Assembly: GCA_052400685.1 (NCBI GenBank)
Contig: JBQTGJ010000017.1
Source of the DNA: CAZHHH01 sp052400685
Lineage (GTDB): Bacteria > Bacteroidota > Bacteroidia > Bacteroidales > Marinilabiliaceae
Strand: one strand, 5' to 3'
DNA length: 64,000 nucleotides
Shown here: piece after piece, positions 46,201 through 52,723 of the stretch
Layout of the letters: every line of letters starts with the position of its first letter
Position numbering within the stretch: the stretch's first letter is position 1
Program-made: the position numbers and the translations under genes
Notes under the pieces: generated by a model
Seen by the model: the letters and a program-made list of their open reading frames with translations, nothing else
Database searches by the model: none
Told to the model about the DNA's origin: nothing

Positions 46201-46443
46201 GTTGTAAATGCAGATTCCAAAACGTTTTTATTACGCAATGCTAAAGGCGAGTCGGTTATTTATATGCCTAAAGAAACTTCTTGTAAAATTAATTTTTCCG
46301 GAAAGAGTCATCATTTTTATGCAACAAAGATAGAGGCAAAAACGGGATTAGTGATTAGCAGAGAATCGCTACAAAGGGGAAAGCCGGTTGTATTTCATAA
46401 TAATGACAATAAAGATGTTGTAGTATATATTTCAATAAAATAG
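43294..46443 (+). CDS. Large secreted beta-helix protein with DUF6298-like C-terminal domain
   Basis: A 1049-residue protein. The N-terminal signal ends SMQAQ. Residues about 50-500 look like a pectate-lyase-superfamily right-handed beta-helix (DGDATDVIQEAIDRVASM, GAVQLAAGVFELAGRLQIKESGIVLRGSGFGEGGTTL, SENAENVWV-type repeats). From about residue 580 a second domain contains YDRRRDDHERVRRMDGEVWAPF, VQHHYFQHNVLEAGAHWADSPWR and VIDIRYWAYKEDQSLYAPQGG, matching the DUF6298-type region found in Bacteroidetes pectin loci. Conserved Asp/Glu/His-rich segments in the second domain suggest catalysis, perhaps a glycosidase-type barrel, but I cannot assign an activity. A LacI-type palindrome lies inside its first codons (43325-43338). 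Confidence 0.75.
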   Translation: MLFKFFFTSFLKTFSYARRLWSLGIAVLCFLSMQAQMEVPVRYKNGILQYEQDQKGNRIIDFSYCGYHASEKNILWVEPKVFVPYADGDATDVIQEAIDRVASMPIQANGFRGAVQLAAGVFELAGRLQIKESGIVLRGSGFGEGGTTLVATGTNRQTLIRIFGQDDRIFEDAGPIKQPFVPVNSFYTIVENASLFKVGQSIEIKRPSTIKWIEALGMKTFGGEETGYLGWKPGQRVVRWERKITKISRDTIFWDVPLTMALDTVYGQSVINLQKWPGRISEIGIENLNLESSYNTLNSKDESHCFDAISIENAENVWVRQIQFKHFAGSAVAVFETGRKVTVQDCVSLQPVSEEANWRRYTFFTMGQQTLFQRLYAQNGYHDFAVGFCAAGPNAFVECESSQPLNFSGTIDSWATGVLFDVVKVDGHELSFCNRMGSNQGAGWTAANSVFWNCSAARIKNYAPPGAMNYAFGVWAAFEGNGAWYSQNNHISPRSLYYAQLEQRMDKKGGYYSDCYMPSPASATSSPTIGQAADYTEQAFVPTASLKDFIYTASQRDHIKVLSTGLPVIKKRNRTQDHTIMNNFTVQNGWLSFNDKLLSGMRITVPWWRGVPRPYEALKASPAITRFVPGRNGNGYTDNIEDVVAYMTKNNIVGIEHNYGLWYDRRRDDHERVRRMDGEVWAPFYEQPFARSGKETAWDGLSKYDLTQYNPFYWDRLAEYATQGALQGKILVQHHYFQHNVLEAGAHWADSPWRPVNNINDTGFPEPAPYAGDKRIFLAEQFYDVTHPVRRELHKAYIRQCLDNFSDDMPVLHLISAEYTGPLSFVEFWLDVIIEWQEENKRDVMVGLSATKDVQDAILQNPKYRDVVDVIDIRYWAYKEDQSLYAPQGGVNLAPRQHARLEKPGKRSFQSVYRSVREYKESYPKKAVIYSEGQYDQFGWAVLMAGGSLPVLPALLPAGFVNSVITMQPVVNADSKTFLLRNAKGESVIYMPKETSCKINFSGKSHHFYATKIEAKTGLVISRESLQRGKPVVFHNNDNKDVVVYISIK
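43325..43338. promoter_or_regulatory. Perfect LacI-type palindrome near a gene start (uncertain)
   Basis: TGAAAACGTTTTCA is a perfect 14-bp palindrome that differs by one base from operator O1 at 24327. It lies about 30 bp inside the beta-helix protein gene, in the signal-peptide codons, where roadblock repression is conceivable. No promoter elements were found around it, so it may be fortuitous. Confidence 0.35.
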
Positions 46444-46458
46444 CATAGAATGATCAAT

Positions 46459-46604
46459 CGTGATTGTACGAAAATTTTAGTGACAGACAAAAAGACTCAA
46501 TTGCTTGTGAAAAAAAAATCAAATTTAAGGCTTACGAAGTCTGAAAAAAATGAGTTTGCTATGGTAAATAACCATTTTGCGGACCTGCATAACGAAACAC
46601 GAAA
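46459..46604 (+). repeat. Dispersed protein-like repeat family 1, copy D (overlaps a gene 5' end)
   Basis: Encodes RDCTKILVTDKK, then LRLTKSEKNEF and VNNHFADLHNE, colinear with copy A apart from an eight-residue insertion. It lies in frame with the GH140-like gene, so its 3' half supplies the first residues (MVNNHFADLHNE) of the preferred start. Confidence 0.72.
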
Positions 46605-47991
46605 TAGGTTTTTAAGTGTTGTTTTTGTAGGCTTAATGATCCTCTATAGCGGATGTGTTCAGGTCGATAATTCAAAAAATGAGCTTCCCAGGTTACGTGT
46701 GTCTGAAAATGGCCATTTTTTGCAGGATGAAAGCGGTGCGCCTTTTTTTTGGCTGGGAGATACCGGGTGGCTTTTGTTTTCTAAACTAACACGGGAAGAA
46801 GCGGAGTTATATATGGATAATCGTGTGGCCAAGGGGTTTAATGTTATTCAGGTGAGTTTGGTACATAGTTTAAACGTCAAAAACAGATATGGCGACTCAG
46901 CTTTAATAACGAGACGGGTATCCAGACCATTGGTCACACCCGGAAACAGTCCTTTGGATTCAGTCGAATATGATTACTGGGATCATGTTGATTACATTAT
47001 TGATTTGGCAGAGAAGAAAGGTTTGTATTTAGCTATTGTTCCGGTTTGGGGTAATAATGTACGTTCGGGAGGGGTGTCTCTCAAAGATGGGATGTTTTAT
47101 GCCCAATGGTTGGGCGCTCGGTATTCTGATAAAACAAACATTATTTGGATGAACGGTGGAGATACGTTTGGTAACGATTCAACAAACATTTGGAATGCGA
47201 TTGGTAAAGGGCTGAAAATGAAGGCGCCTTTGCAACTGGTGACTTTCCATCCACGTGGCAGATGCTCTTCATCCGATTGGTTTCATAGCGAGTCATGGCT
47301 TGATTTTAATATGATTCAGTCGGGACATCGTCGTTATGACCAGGATGACACCAAGCGAGGCTACGGACAGGATAATTGGCGGTACATTAGCGACGATTAC
47401 AGCTTGGTACCTGTAAAACCAACGATTGACGGTGAACCCTCTTATGAAGGAATTCCACAGGGGTTACACGATGTGGATGAACCATATTGGACGGCTGCTG
47501 ATGTGCGTCGTTACGGCTATTGGTCTGTTTTTGCCGGCGCATTTGGTTATACTTACGGAAGTAATGCTGTTATGCAGTTTTACTCAGCTGAAGATGAAAG
47601 TCCGGCTTTTGGCGCTAAAAAATATTGGAATGAAGCGATTAACGATGAAGGTGCCTGTCAGATGGTTTATTTAAAAGAATTGATGTTATCAAGACCTTTT
47701 TTTAGTCGAATTCCAAATCAGCATTTGTTGAATGAGAATGGCGAACAGTACGATTATAAAGTTGCGACAAGTGGTCCCGGATATGCTTTTATTTATACCT
47801 ATCGGGGGGGAATTATTAAAGTTAATATGTCGTATTTCGAAATGGCAAATGTTAAGGCATCATGGTTTTGCCCGCGTAACGGTGAGATGACCGTTTTGGA
47901 TACGTTTCAGGCCGATGGTGTGCATGAATTTCATGCGCCCGGTAAAGTAATGGATGGCAATGACTGGGTGTTAATTTTGGACGTTGTTTAA
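46561..47991 (+). CDS. GH140-like apiosidase (DUF4038 plus collagen-binding-like C-terminus), lipoprotein
   Basis: Probable hydrolase of apiose-galacturonate linkages in rhamnogalacturonan II or apiogalacturonan. After a lipobox LYSGC the DUF4038-type barrel starts LRVSENGHFLQDESGAPFFWLGDTGW and includes IIWMNGGDTFG (D201) and TIDGEPSYEGI (E292), positions that fit the catalytic Asp/Glu pair known for GH140. The C-terminal 90 residues resemble the putative collagen-binding domain that follows DUF4038. The open frame extends to an ATG at 46450, but that extension is repeat family 1 copy D and would bury the lipoprotein signal about 70 residues in. The ATG at 46561 is therefore preferred, although it still starts inside the repeat. 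Confidence 0.85.
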   Translation: MVNNHFADLHNETRNRFLSVVFVGLMILYSGCVQVDNSKNELPRLRVSENGHFLQDESGAPFFWLGDTGWLLFSKLTREEAELYMDNRVAKGFNVIQVSLVHSLNVKNRYGDSALITRRVSRPLVTPGNSPLDSVEYDYWDHVDYIIDLAEKKGLYLAIVPVWGNNVRSGGVSLKDGMFYAQWLGARYSDKTNIIWMNGGDTFGNDSTNIWNAIGKGLKMKAPLQLVTFHPRGRCSSSDWFHSESWLDFNMIQSGHRRYDQDDTKRGYGQDNWRYISDDYSLVPVKPTIDGEPSYEGIPQGLHDVDEPYWTAADVRRYGYWSVFAGAFGYTYGSNAVMQFYSAEDESPAFGAKKYWNEAINDEGACQMVYLKELMLSRPFFSRIPNQHLLNENGEQYDYKVATSGPGYAFIYTYRGGIIKVNMSYFEMANVKASWFCPRNGEMTVLDTFQADGVHEFHAPGKVMDGNDWVLILDVV

Positions 47992-48009
47992 TTTGTAGGA
48001 TTATAAAGT

Positions 48010-49599
48010 ATGACACAATTGCGAAAGAAAATTGGTTGGTTTATTTGGATTTTTATGGCTCTGGGTTTTTTTGTGAAAGCACAGAATGGATGGCTCAATG
48101 TTGCTGATTTAGGTGCCGATACTACAGGCGAAATCTTGTGTACCGATATTATTAAACAGGCTATCACTACGGCTTCAGAAAAGGGCGGTGGAACTGTCTT
48201 TTTTCCCGCAGGAGAGTACCTTACCGGACCGATTGTGATGGAAAGTAATATAACACTTTTTCTTGATGCCGGTGCTTTAATTAAGTTTTCAAATAATTTT
48301 GACGATTATTTACCATTTGTACAAACCAGATGGGAAGGCACTGTCATGATGACTTTTTCGCCTCTTATTTATGCCCATGGTCAAGAGAATATAACTGTTA
48401 CTGGTCGGGGTAAAATTGACGGGCAAGGTCGCGCATGGTGGAATGAAATGGATCGCATTAAGGATTTGGACGACAAAAATTTTGAACATAAATATTCCGA
48501 TTTATGGAGCCGTCTAAATAGTGATGTGGTCACCGAAGCGTATTATCAGAGTACCTTGAAAATGCGTTTTTTTAGGCCGCCAATGATACAATTTTTTCAG
48601 TGTAGTAATATTTTAGTTGAGGGGGTTACGATTGTTAATTCTCCTTTTTGGACGATTAATCCTGTTTTCTCTGATAATATTGTTATCAATGGTATTACAA
48701 TTATAAATCCTCCATCGCCCAACACTGATGGCATTAATCCATCATCTTGTCGTAATGTGAGAATTTCTAACTGTCATATTAGTGTGGGTGACGATTGTAT
48801 CACAATTAAATCTGGTCGTGATATTGACGGTCGAAAATGGGCTGTTCCAACAGAGAACGTGACTATTACAAATTGTACGATGCTGCGTGGACATGGCGGG
48901 GTTGTTATTGGCAGCGAAGTGTCTGGTGATGTGCGGAAAATTACAATCAGTAACTGTGTGTTTGACGGCACTCATCGCGGAATTAGACTGAAATCGGCCC
49001 GTGGACGCGGAGGTGTGGTGGAAGAAATTCGTGTGGATAATGTGGTGATGAAGAATATTAAACGAGAAGCTATTGTTTTTAATCTTTTGTACGACCCAAA
49101 GACTGTTGAAGAGCCTGTTAGTGAGCGTACGCCGGTGTTTCGAAATATTCATATTTCTAATGTGACAGCAACTCGTGTTAAGAAGGCTTGTCTACTTAGA
49201 GGTATCTCCGAAATGCCCATTGAAAATTTGTCTTTCAATAATATAAATATACAAGCTGAAACAGGATTTATCATTAATCAAGCAAAAAATATTGAGTTGC
49301 ACGATGTGGATATTTGTGCGACCAAGGGGCCTTCGTTTGTTGCTAGCGAGGTGTCGGGATTGGTATTGGATAATGTGAAATCTTCGTCTCCTTTGAAAGA
49401 TGAACCGACCATTAATCTTATAAATGTTAATAATGTTTATGTTCATAGTTGTTCCCCTTTGTTCCCAACCAGTGTCTTTTTGAAAGTCGAAGGTGAAAAG
49501 TCTCAACGGATATATCTTTATAATAATTCATGGGTGAATGTTAAAAAAACTGTGGTTAAAGGTCCTGAAGTGATGAGAATGAGTGTGAAAAAGAATTAG
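48010..49599 (+). CDS. GH28 polygalacturonase family protein
   Basis: Inverting hydrolase of galacturonate linkages, probably an exo- or rhamnogalacturonan-type member. The signal peptide ends FVKAQ. Beta-helix signatures are all present: NTDG (D240), GDDC (D261, D262), GHGG (H295) and RLK (R326, K328; the commoner form is RIK). An N-terminal segment TDIIKQAITTASEKGGGTVFFPAGEYLTGPI precedes the helix as in bacterial exo-polygalacturonases. Length (529 aa) is typical. It starts 18 bp after the apiosidase stop, suggesting one transcript for debranching and backbone hydrolysis. Confidence 0.93.
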   Translation: MTQLRKKIGWFIWIFMALGFFVKAQNGWLNVADLGADTTGEILCTDIIKQAITTASEKGGGTVFFPAGEYLTGPIVMESNITLFLDAGALIKFSNNFDDYLPFVQTRWEGTVMMTFSPLIYAHGQENITVTGRGKIDGQGRAWWNEMDRIKDLDDKNFEHKYSDLWSRLNSDVVTEAYYQSTLKMRFFRPPMIQFFQCSNILVEGVTIVNSPFWTINPVFSDNIVINGITIINPPSPNTDGINPSSCRNVRISNCHISVGDDCITIKSGRDIDGRKWAVPTENVTITNCTMLRGHGGVVIGSEVSGDVRKITISNCVFDGTHRGIRLKSARGRGGVVEEIRVDNVVMKNIKREAIVFNLLYDPKTVEEPVSERTPVFRNIHISNVTATRVKKACLLRGISEMPIENLSFNNINIQAETGFIINQAKNIELHDVDICATKGPSFVASEVSGLVLDNVKSSSPLKDEPTINLINVNNVYVHSCSPLFPTSVFLKVEGEKSQRIYLYNNSWVNVKKTVVKGPEVMRMSVKKN

Positions 49600-49635
49600 T
49601 CGGGTTCGTTTTTACCAGCCAAAGTATATTGTTTC

Positions 49636-50538
49636 ATGAAAAAGTTATTGTTTTTGATATTTGTTTTTACCGTTGCGTGTACAGCTGAATTACCTGTGTA
49701 TCTTTTTACGTCTTTTCGTGAACCTGGTACTGATGGATTGTATTTGGCTTACAGTTACGACGGATATCACTGGAACGATCTGAGTGGTCCTTATCTGACG
49801 CCTGAAGCCGGAGAATCCAGACTGATGCGCGATCCTTCAGTGGTACAAGGACCTGACGGAACTTATCATATGGTGTGGACCTGCGGGTGGCGTGGTGATA
49901 ATGGCTTTGGCTATGCTCACACCAAAGATTTTATTCATTGGTCCCAACAGCAATTCATTCCTGTAATGGCTCACGAACTGGATGTGGTGAATGTATGGGC
50001 GCCTGAGATTTTTTATGATGACGATAATGACCGTTTTATCATTATTTGGGCCTCTGCTATTCCGTTTCGTTTTCCTAAAGAACAGGAAGATGAAAATAAT
50101 AATCATCGTATGTATTACACAACTACAAAGGATTTTAAAACATTTACGGCTACTCAACTTTTTTTGGATCCTGGTTTTAGTGTGATTGATTGTGTTATTG
50201 TTAAAAGAGGGAAAAATGATTATGTGCTCGTTCTTAAAAATAATACGCGTCCTGAACGTAATATTAGTGTGGCTTTTGCGACCGATCCTTTGGGACCCTA
50301 TAACAATTTCTCAAAGCCTTTTACCGGGTTTCTGAGCGAAGGTCCAACTGTGTTAAAAAAAGGGAATGATTGGTTTATTTTTTATGATAATTACGGAGAT
50401 AAAAAGTATAGCGCTGTAAGAACCTCAAATTTTAAAACTTTCAGTAATATTAGTGATCAGGTCTCTTTTCCCGAAGGGCATAAACATGGAACTATCGTGA
50501 AAATTAACAAAAAAATATTGTCAGGTCTTTTGCATTAA
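49636..50538 (+). CDS. GH43-like five-bladed propeller lipoprotein (arabinanase/arabinofuranosidase-like)
   Basis: A compact single-domain propeller of 300 residues with a lipobox FTVAC. The likely catalytic acidic residues are D66 in LMRDPSVV, the aspartate/glutamate pair in VVNVWAPEIFYD and E235 in FLSEGPTV. Repeating blade motifs (GYHWNDLSG, DFIHWSQQ, DFKTFTAT, NFKTFSNIS) mark the propeller. In a pectin locus an alpha-L-arabinofuranosidase or related exo-activity on side chains is likely. Subfamily and linkage cannot be fixed by reading. The gene lies 36 bp after the GH28 stop. Confidence 0.82.
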   Translation: MKKLLFLIFVFTVACTAELPVYLFTSFREPGTDGLYLAYSYDGYHWNDLSGPYLTPEAGESRLMRDPSVVQGPDGTYHMVWTCGWRGDNGFGYAHTKDFIHWSQQQFIPVMAHELDVVNVWAPEIFYDDDNDRFIIIWASAIPFRFPKEQEDENNNHRMYYTTTKDFKTFTATQLFLDPGFSVIDCVIVKRGKNDYVLVLKNNTRPERNISVAFATDPLGPYNNFSKPFTGFLSEGPTVLKKGNDWFIFYDNYGDKKYSAVRTSNFKTFSNISDQVSFPEGHKHGTIVKINKKILSGLLH

Positions 50539-50656
50539 GCTGATAGCTTGCTACCAATATAAAATGCGATAAAGAGCAAAAGGTAGAGAACTGAAAGTTG
50601 ATAATCGAAAGCATAAAATATTTACCATCTGAGCTTAATATGAAAATTTTATATGT

Positions 50657-52585
50657 ATGAAAAATATTTTTGATTTGTTTTTTCCCGGGAAGTGTGGATG
50701 GGGAACCAGAAACTGGTTCATGATTATTTCTGTTCTGATGATGGTGGGTTGTGCACAACCACCGGTTAAAACAGATGAAAAACCGCGTCAGGGATACGAA
50801 AATTATGATGGCGTTAGGTATACCGGAGAAACAATGTCTAACATAGACTATCACCATGGGGCGCTGACGCCAGCCGTGGGCGTTCATAATATTCAGGTTA
50901 TTAGGGCCAACCGTCAGGCTCCGGAGGAAAGTGATGGTTTTGGCTGGACTTATAACCATGCCCCGAATCTGGCATATTTTAAAGGTCAGTTTTATCTGCA
51001 CTATTTAAGTGATTCTGTTGGTGAACATATTCCTCCGGCTCATACATTGTTAGTTACTTCTAAGGATGGCTATAATTGGGGGAAACCCAAAGTTTTGTTT
51101 CCGAAATATAAAATTCCTGATGGCACGACCAAAGAAGGAGTGGAGGAAGTTGCCAATGGTTTATTGGCTGTGATGCATCAGCGAATGGGGTTTTATCAGT
51201 CAACCAATGGCCGATTTTTGACGCTTGGCTATTACGGTATTAGTCTTAACGAGCATGATTCCCCAAACGATAATAAAGGAATTGGGCGTGTTGTTAGGGA
51301 AATTTATGAAGACGGAAGTTTTGGCCCCATTTATTTTATCCGCTACAACTCTGGGTGGAACATTAATAATACTTCTTATCCATTTTATGAGTCATGTAAA
51401 GATGAGGAATTTTTGAAGGCATGTAAGGAATTATTGGCTAATCCGTTAATGACGCAGCAGTGGAATGAAGAGTCAGATCTCGATGATCCGGTTATTCCTA
51501 TGCATGAAAGGTATCAGGCTTTAAGTTATTATACATTGCCCGATGGCCGTATTGTTGGTCTATGGAAACATGCTTTATGCGCTGTTAGTCCTGATAGCGG
51601 AAAATCCTGGCCCAATCATCCCATGCGTGCACCCGGATTTGTGAACAGTAACGCAAAAATATGGGGGCAAAAGACCTCGGATGGCAGATATGCTACGGTC
51701 TATAATCCTTCCGAATTCCGCTGGCCATTGGCTGTATCTGTTAGTCAGGATGGTTTGAATTACGAAAATTTGTTGCTGATTAATGGCGAAATTACAACAA
51801 TGCGTTACGGTGGTAGTTATAAATCTTATGGTCCACAGTACATTAGGGGTATTCTTGAAGGGAATGGGACACCTGAAGATGGTAATATGTGGTTAACTTA
51901 CAGTATGAACAAGGAAGATATTTGGGTCTCAAGAGTGGCAATTCCTGTTCAGAGCTATGTTTCAGAAGATGTTCATGAGGTTTTTAATGATATGACTGAA
52001 GGGACAGAGATAGACCGATGGAATATTTTTAGTCCTTGTTGGGCTAAAGTCGAAATTCAACGCTTAGCTGGCGAAAAGGTTTTGGCACTTCATGACAAAG
52101 ATCCTTTTGATTATGCCATGGCTGAACGTGTGGTGCCACAATCGGGTAAGATGTTGGTCGATTTTACGGTCGTACCTGCCCAGAATGACCACGGACAGCT
52201 GAATATTGAACTTAAGAACGCCGAAGGGATGGGAGCTATTCGCCTCATTTTTGATGAAGACGGAGTTCTGAAAGTGAAAAAGGGATACCGTAATGGTGGT
52301 ATTTTAGAGTATGAAGCCGGAAAAGCATACAACATTAAAATTGAAACTGATACAGAGAATCGTTTTTATCAGATATTTATCAATGGAAAGGAAAAAGGAC
52401 ATGGATATATTGTTTACCGTCCGGTTCATGCCATTGCCCGTGTAACCTTTCGAACAGGAGCTATTCGCCGCTTCCCAAATGCTGATACGCCGACTGATCA
52501 GAACTATGATGTGGAAAACGCTGGTCGTTTAGACAATGAAGCAGTGTTTTATATTAAATCATTTCAGACTAAAATAATTGATTAG
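50657..52585 (+). CDS. Beta-propeller (sialidase-like) lipoprotein with C-terminal lectin-like domain; activity unknown
   Basis: A 642-residue lipoprotein; the lipobox is MMVGC, and a shorter start at 50720 would give a more compact signal peptide. The N-terminal two-thirds has blade-like repeats with Asp-box-like turns (TSKDGYNWGKP, SPDSGKSWPNHP, SQDGLNYENL) typical of sialidase/BNR propellers. The last 200 residues (from SEDVHEVFNDMTEGTEIDRW) look like a concanavalin/LamG sandwich. The neighbours are all pectin enzymes, so true sialidase activity is unlikely; a lyase or glycosidase on rhamnogalacturonan is more plausible. I cannot name a CAZy family from sequence alone. Confidence 0.7.
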   Translation: MKNIFDLFFPGKCGWGTRNWFMIISVLMMVGCAQPPVKTDEKPRQGYENYDGVRYTGETMSNIDYHHGALTPAVGVHNIQVIRANRQAPEESDGFGWTYNHAPNLAYFKGQFYLHYLSDSVGEHIPPAHTLLVTSKDGYNWGKPKVLFPKYKIPDGTTKEGVEEVANGLLAVMHQRMGFYQSTNGRFLTLGYYGISLNEHDSPNDNKGIGRVVREIYEDGSFGPIYFIRYNSGWNINNTSYPFYESCKDEEFLKACKELLANPLMTQQWNEESDLDDPVIPMHERYQALSYYTLPDGRIVGLWKHALCAVSPDSGKSWPNHPMRAPGFVNSNAKIWGQKTSDGRYATVYNPSEFRWPLAVSVSQDGLNYENLLLINGEITTMRYGGSYKSYGPQYIRGILEGNGTPEDGNMWLTYSMNKEDIWVSRVAIPVQSYVSEDVHEVFNDMTEGTEIDRWNIFSPCWAKVEIQRLAGEKVLALHDKDPFDYAMAERVVPQSGKMLVDFTVVPAQNDHGQLNIELKNAEGMGAIRLIFDEDGVLKVKKGYRNGGILEYEAGKAYNIKIETDTENRFYQIFINGKEKGHGYIVYRPVHAIARVTFRTGAIRRFPNADTPTDQNYDVENAGRLDNEAVFYIKSFQTKIID

Positions 52586-52591
52586 ATATGT

Positions 52592-52635
52592 AAAGTGATT
52601 TATAAGTAGTGCTTGCAAGAAAACGTCACTTTTTT
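52592..52635 (+). terminator. Possible terminator after the propeller lipoprotein gene
   Basis: A 7-bp stem AAAGTGA (52592-52598) with TCACTTT (52626-52632), followed by further Ts, has a long 27-nt loop containing the palindrome CTTGCAAG. The loop is large, so the call is weak. Confidence 0.4.
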
Positions 52636-52723
52636 GGTTGCCATTGTATTTAAATCTGCCCCAGCTATTTTTTTGCAAGTGCTAACAATCATTTAATTTC
52701 TGAAAATACAAAAATTGTAAAGT

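Noticed and set aside
50504..51001. 165-codon minus-strand frame across an intergenic gap
   Set aside because: It overlaps the well-supported propeller lipoprotein and the GH43 end, and its translation has no recognisable pattern.
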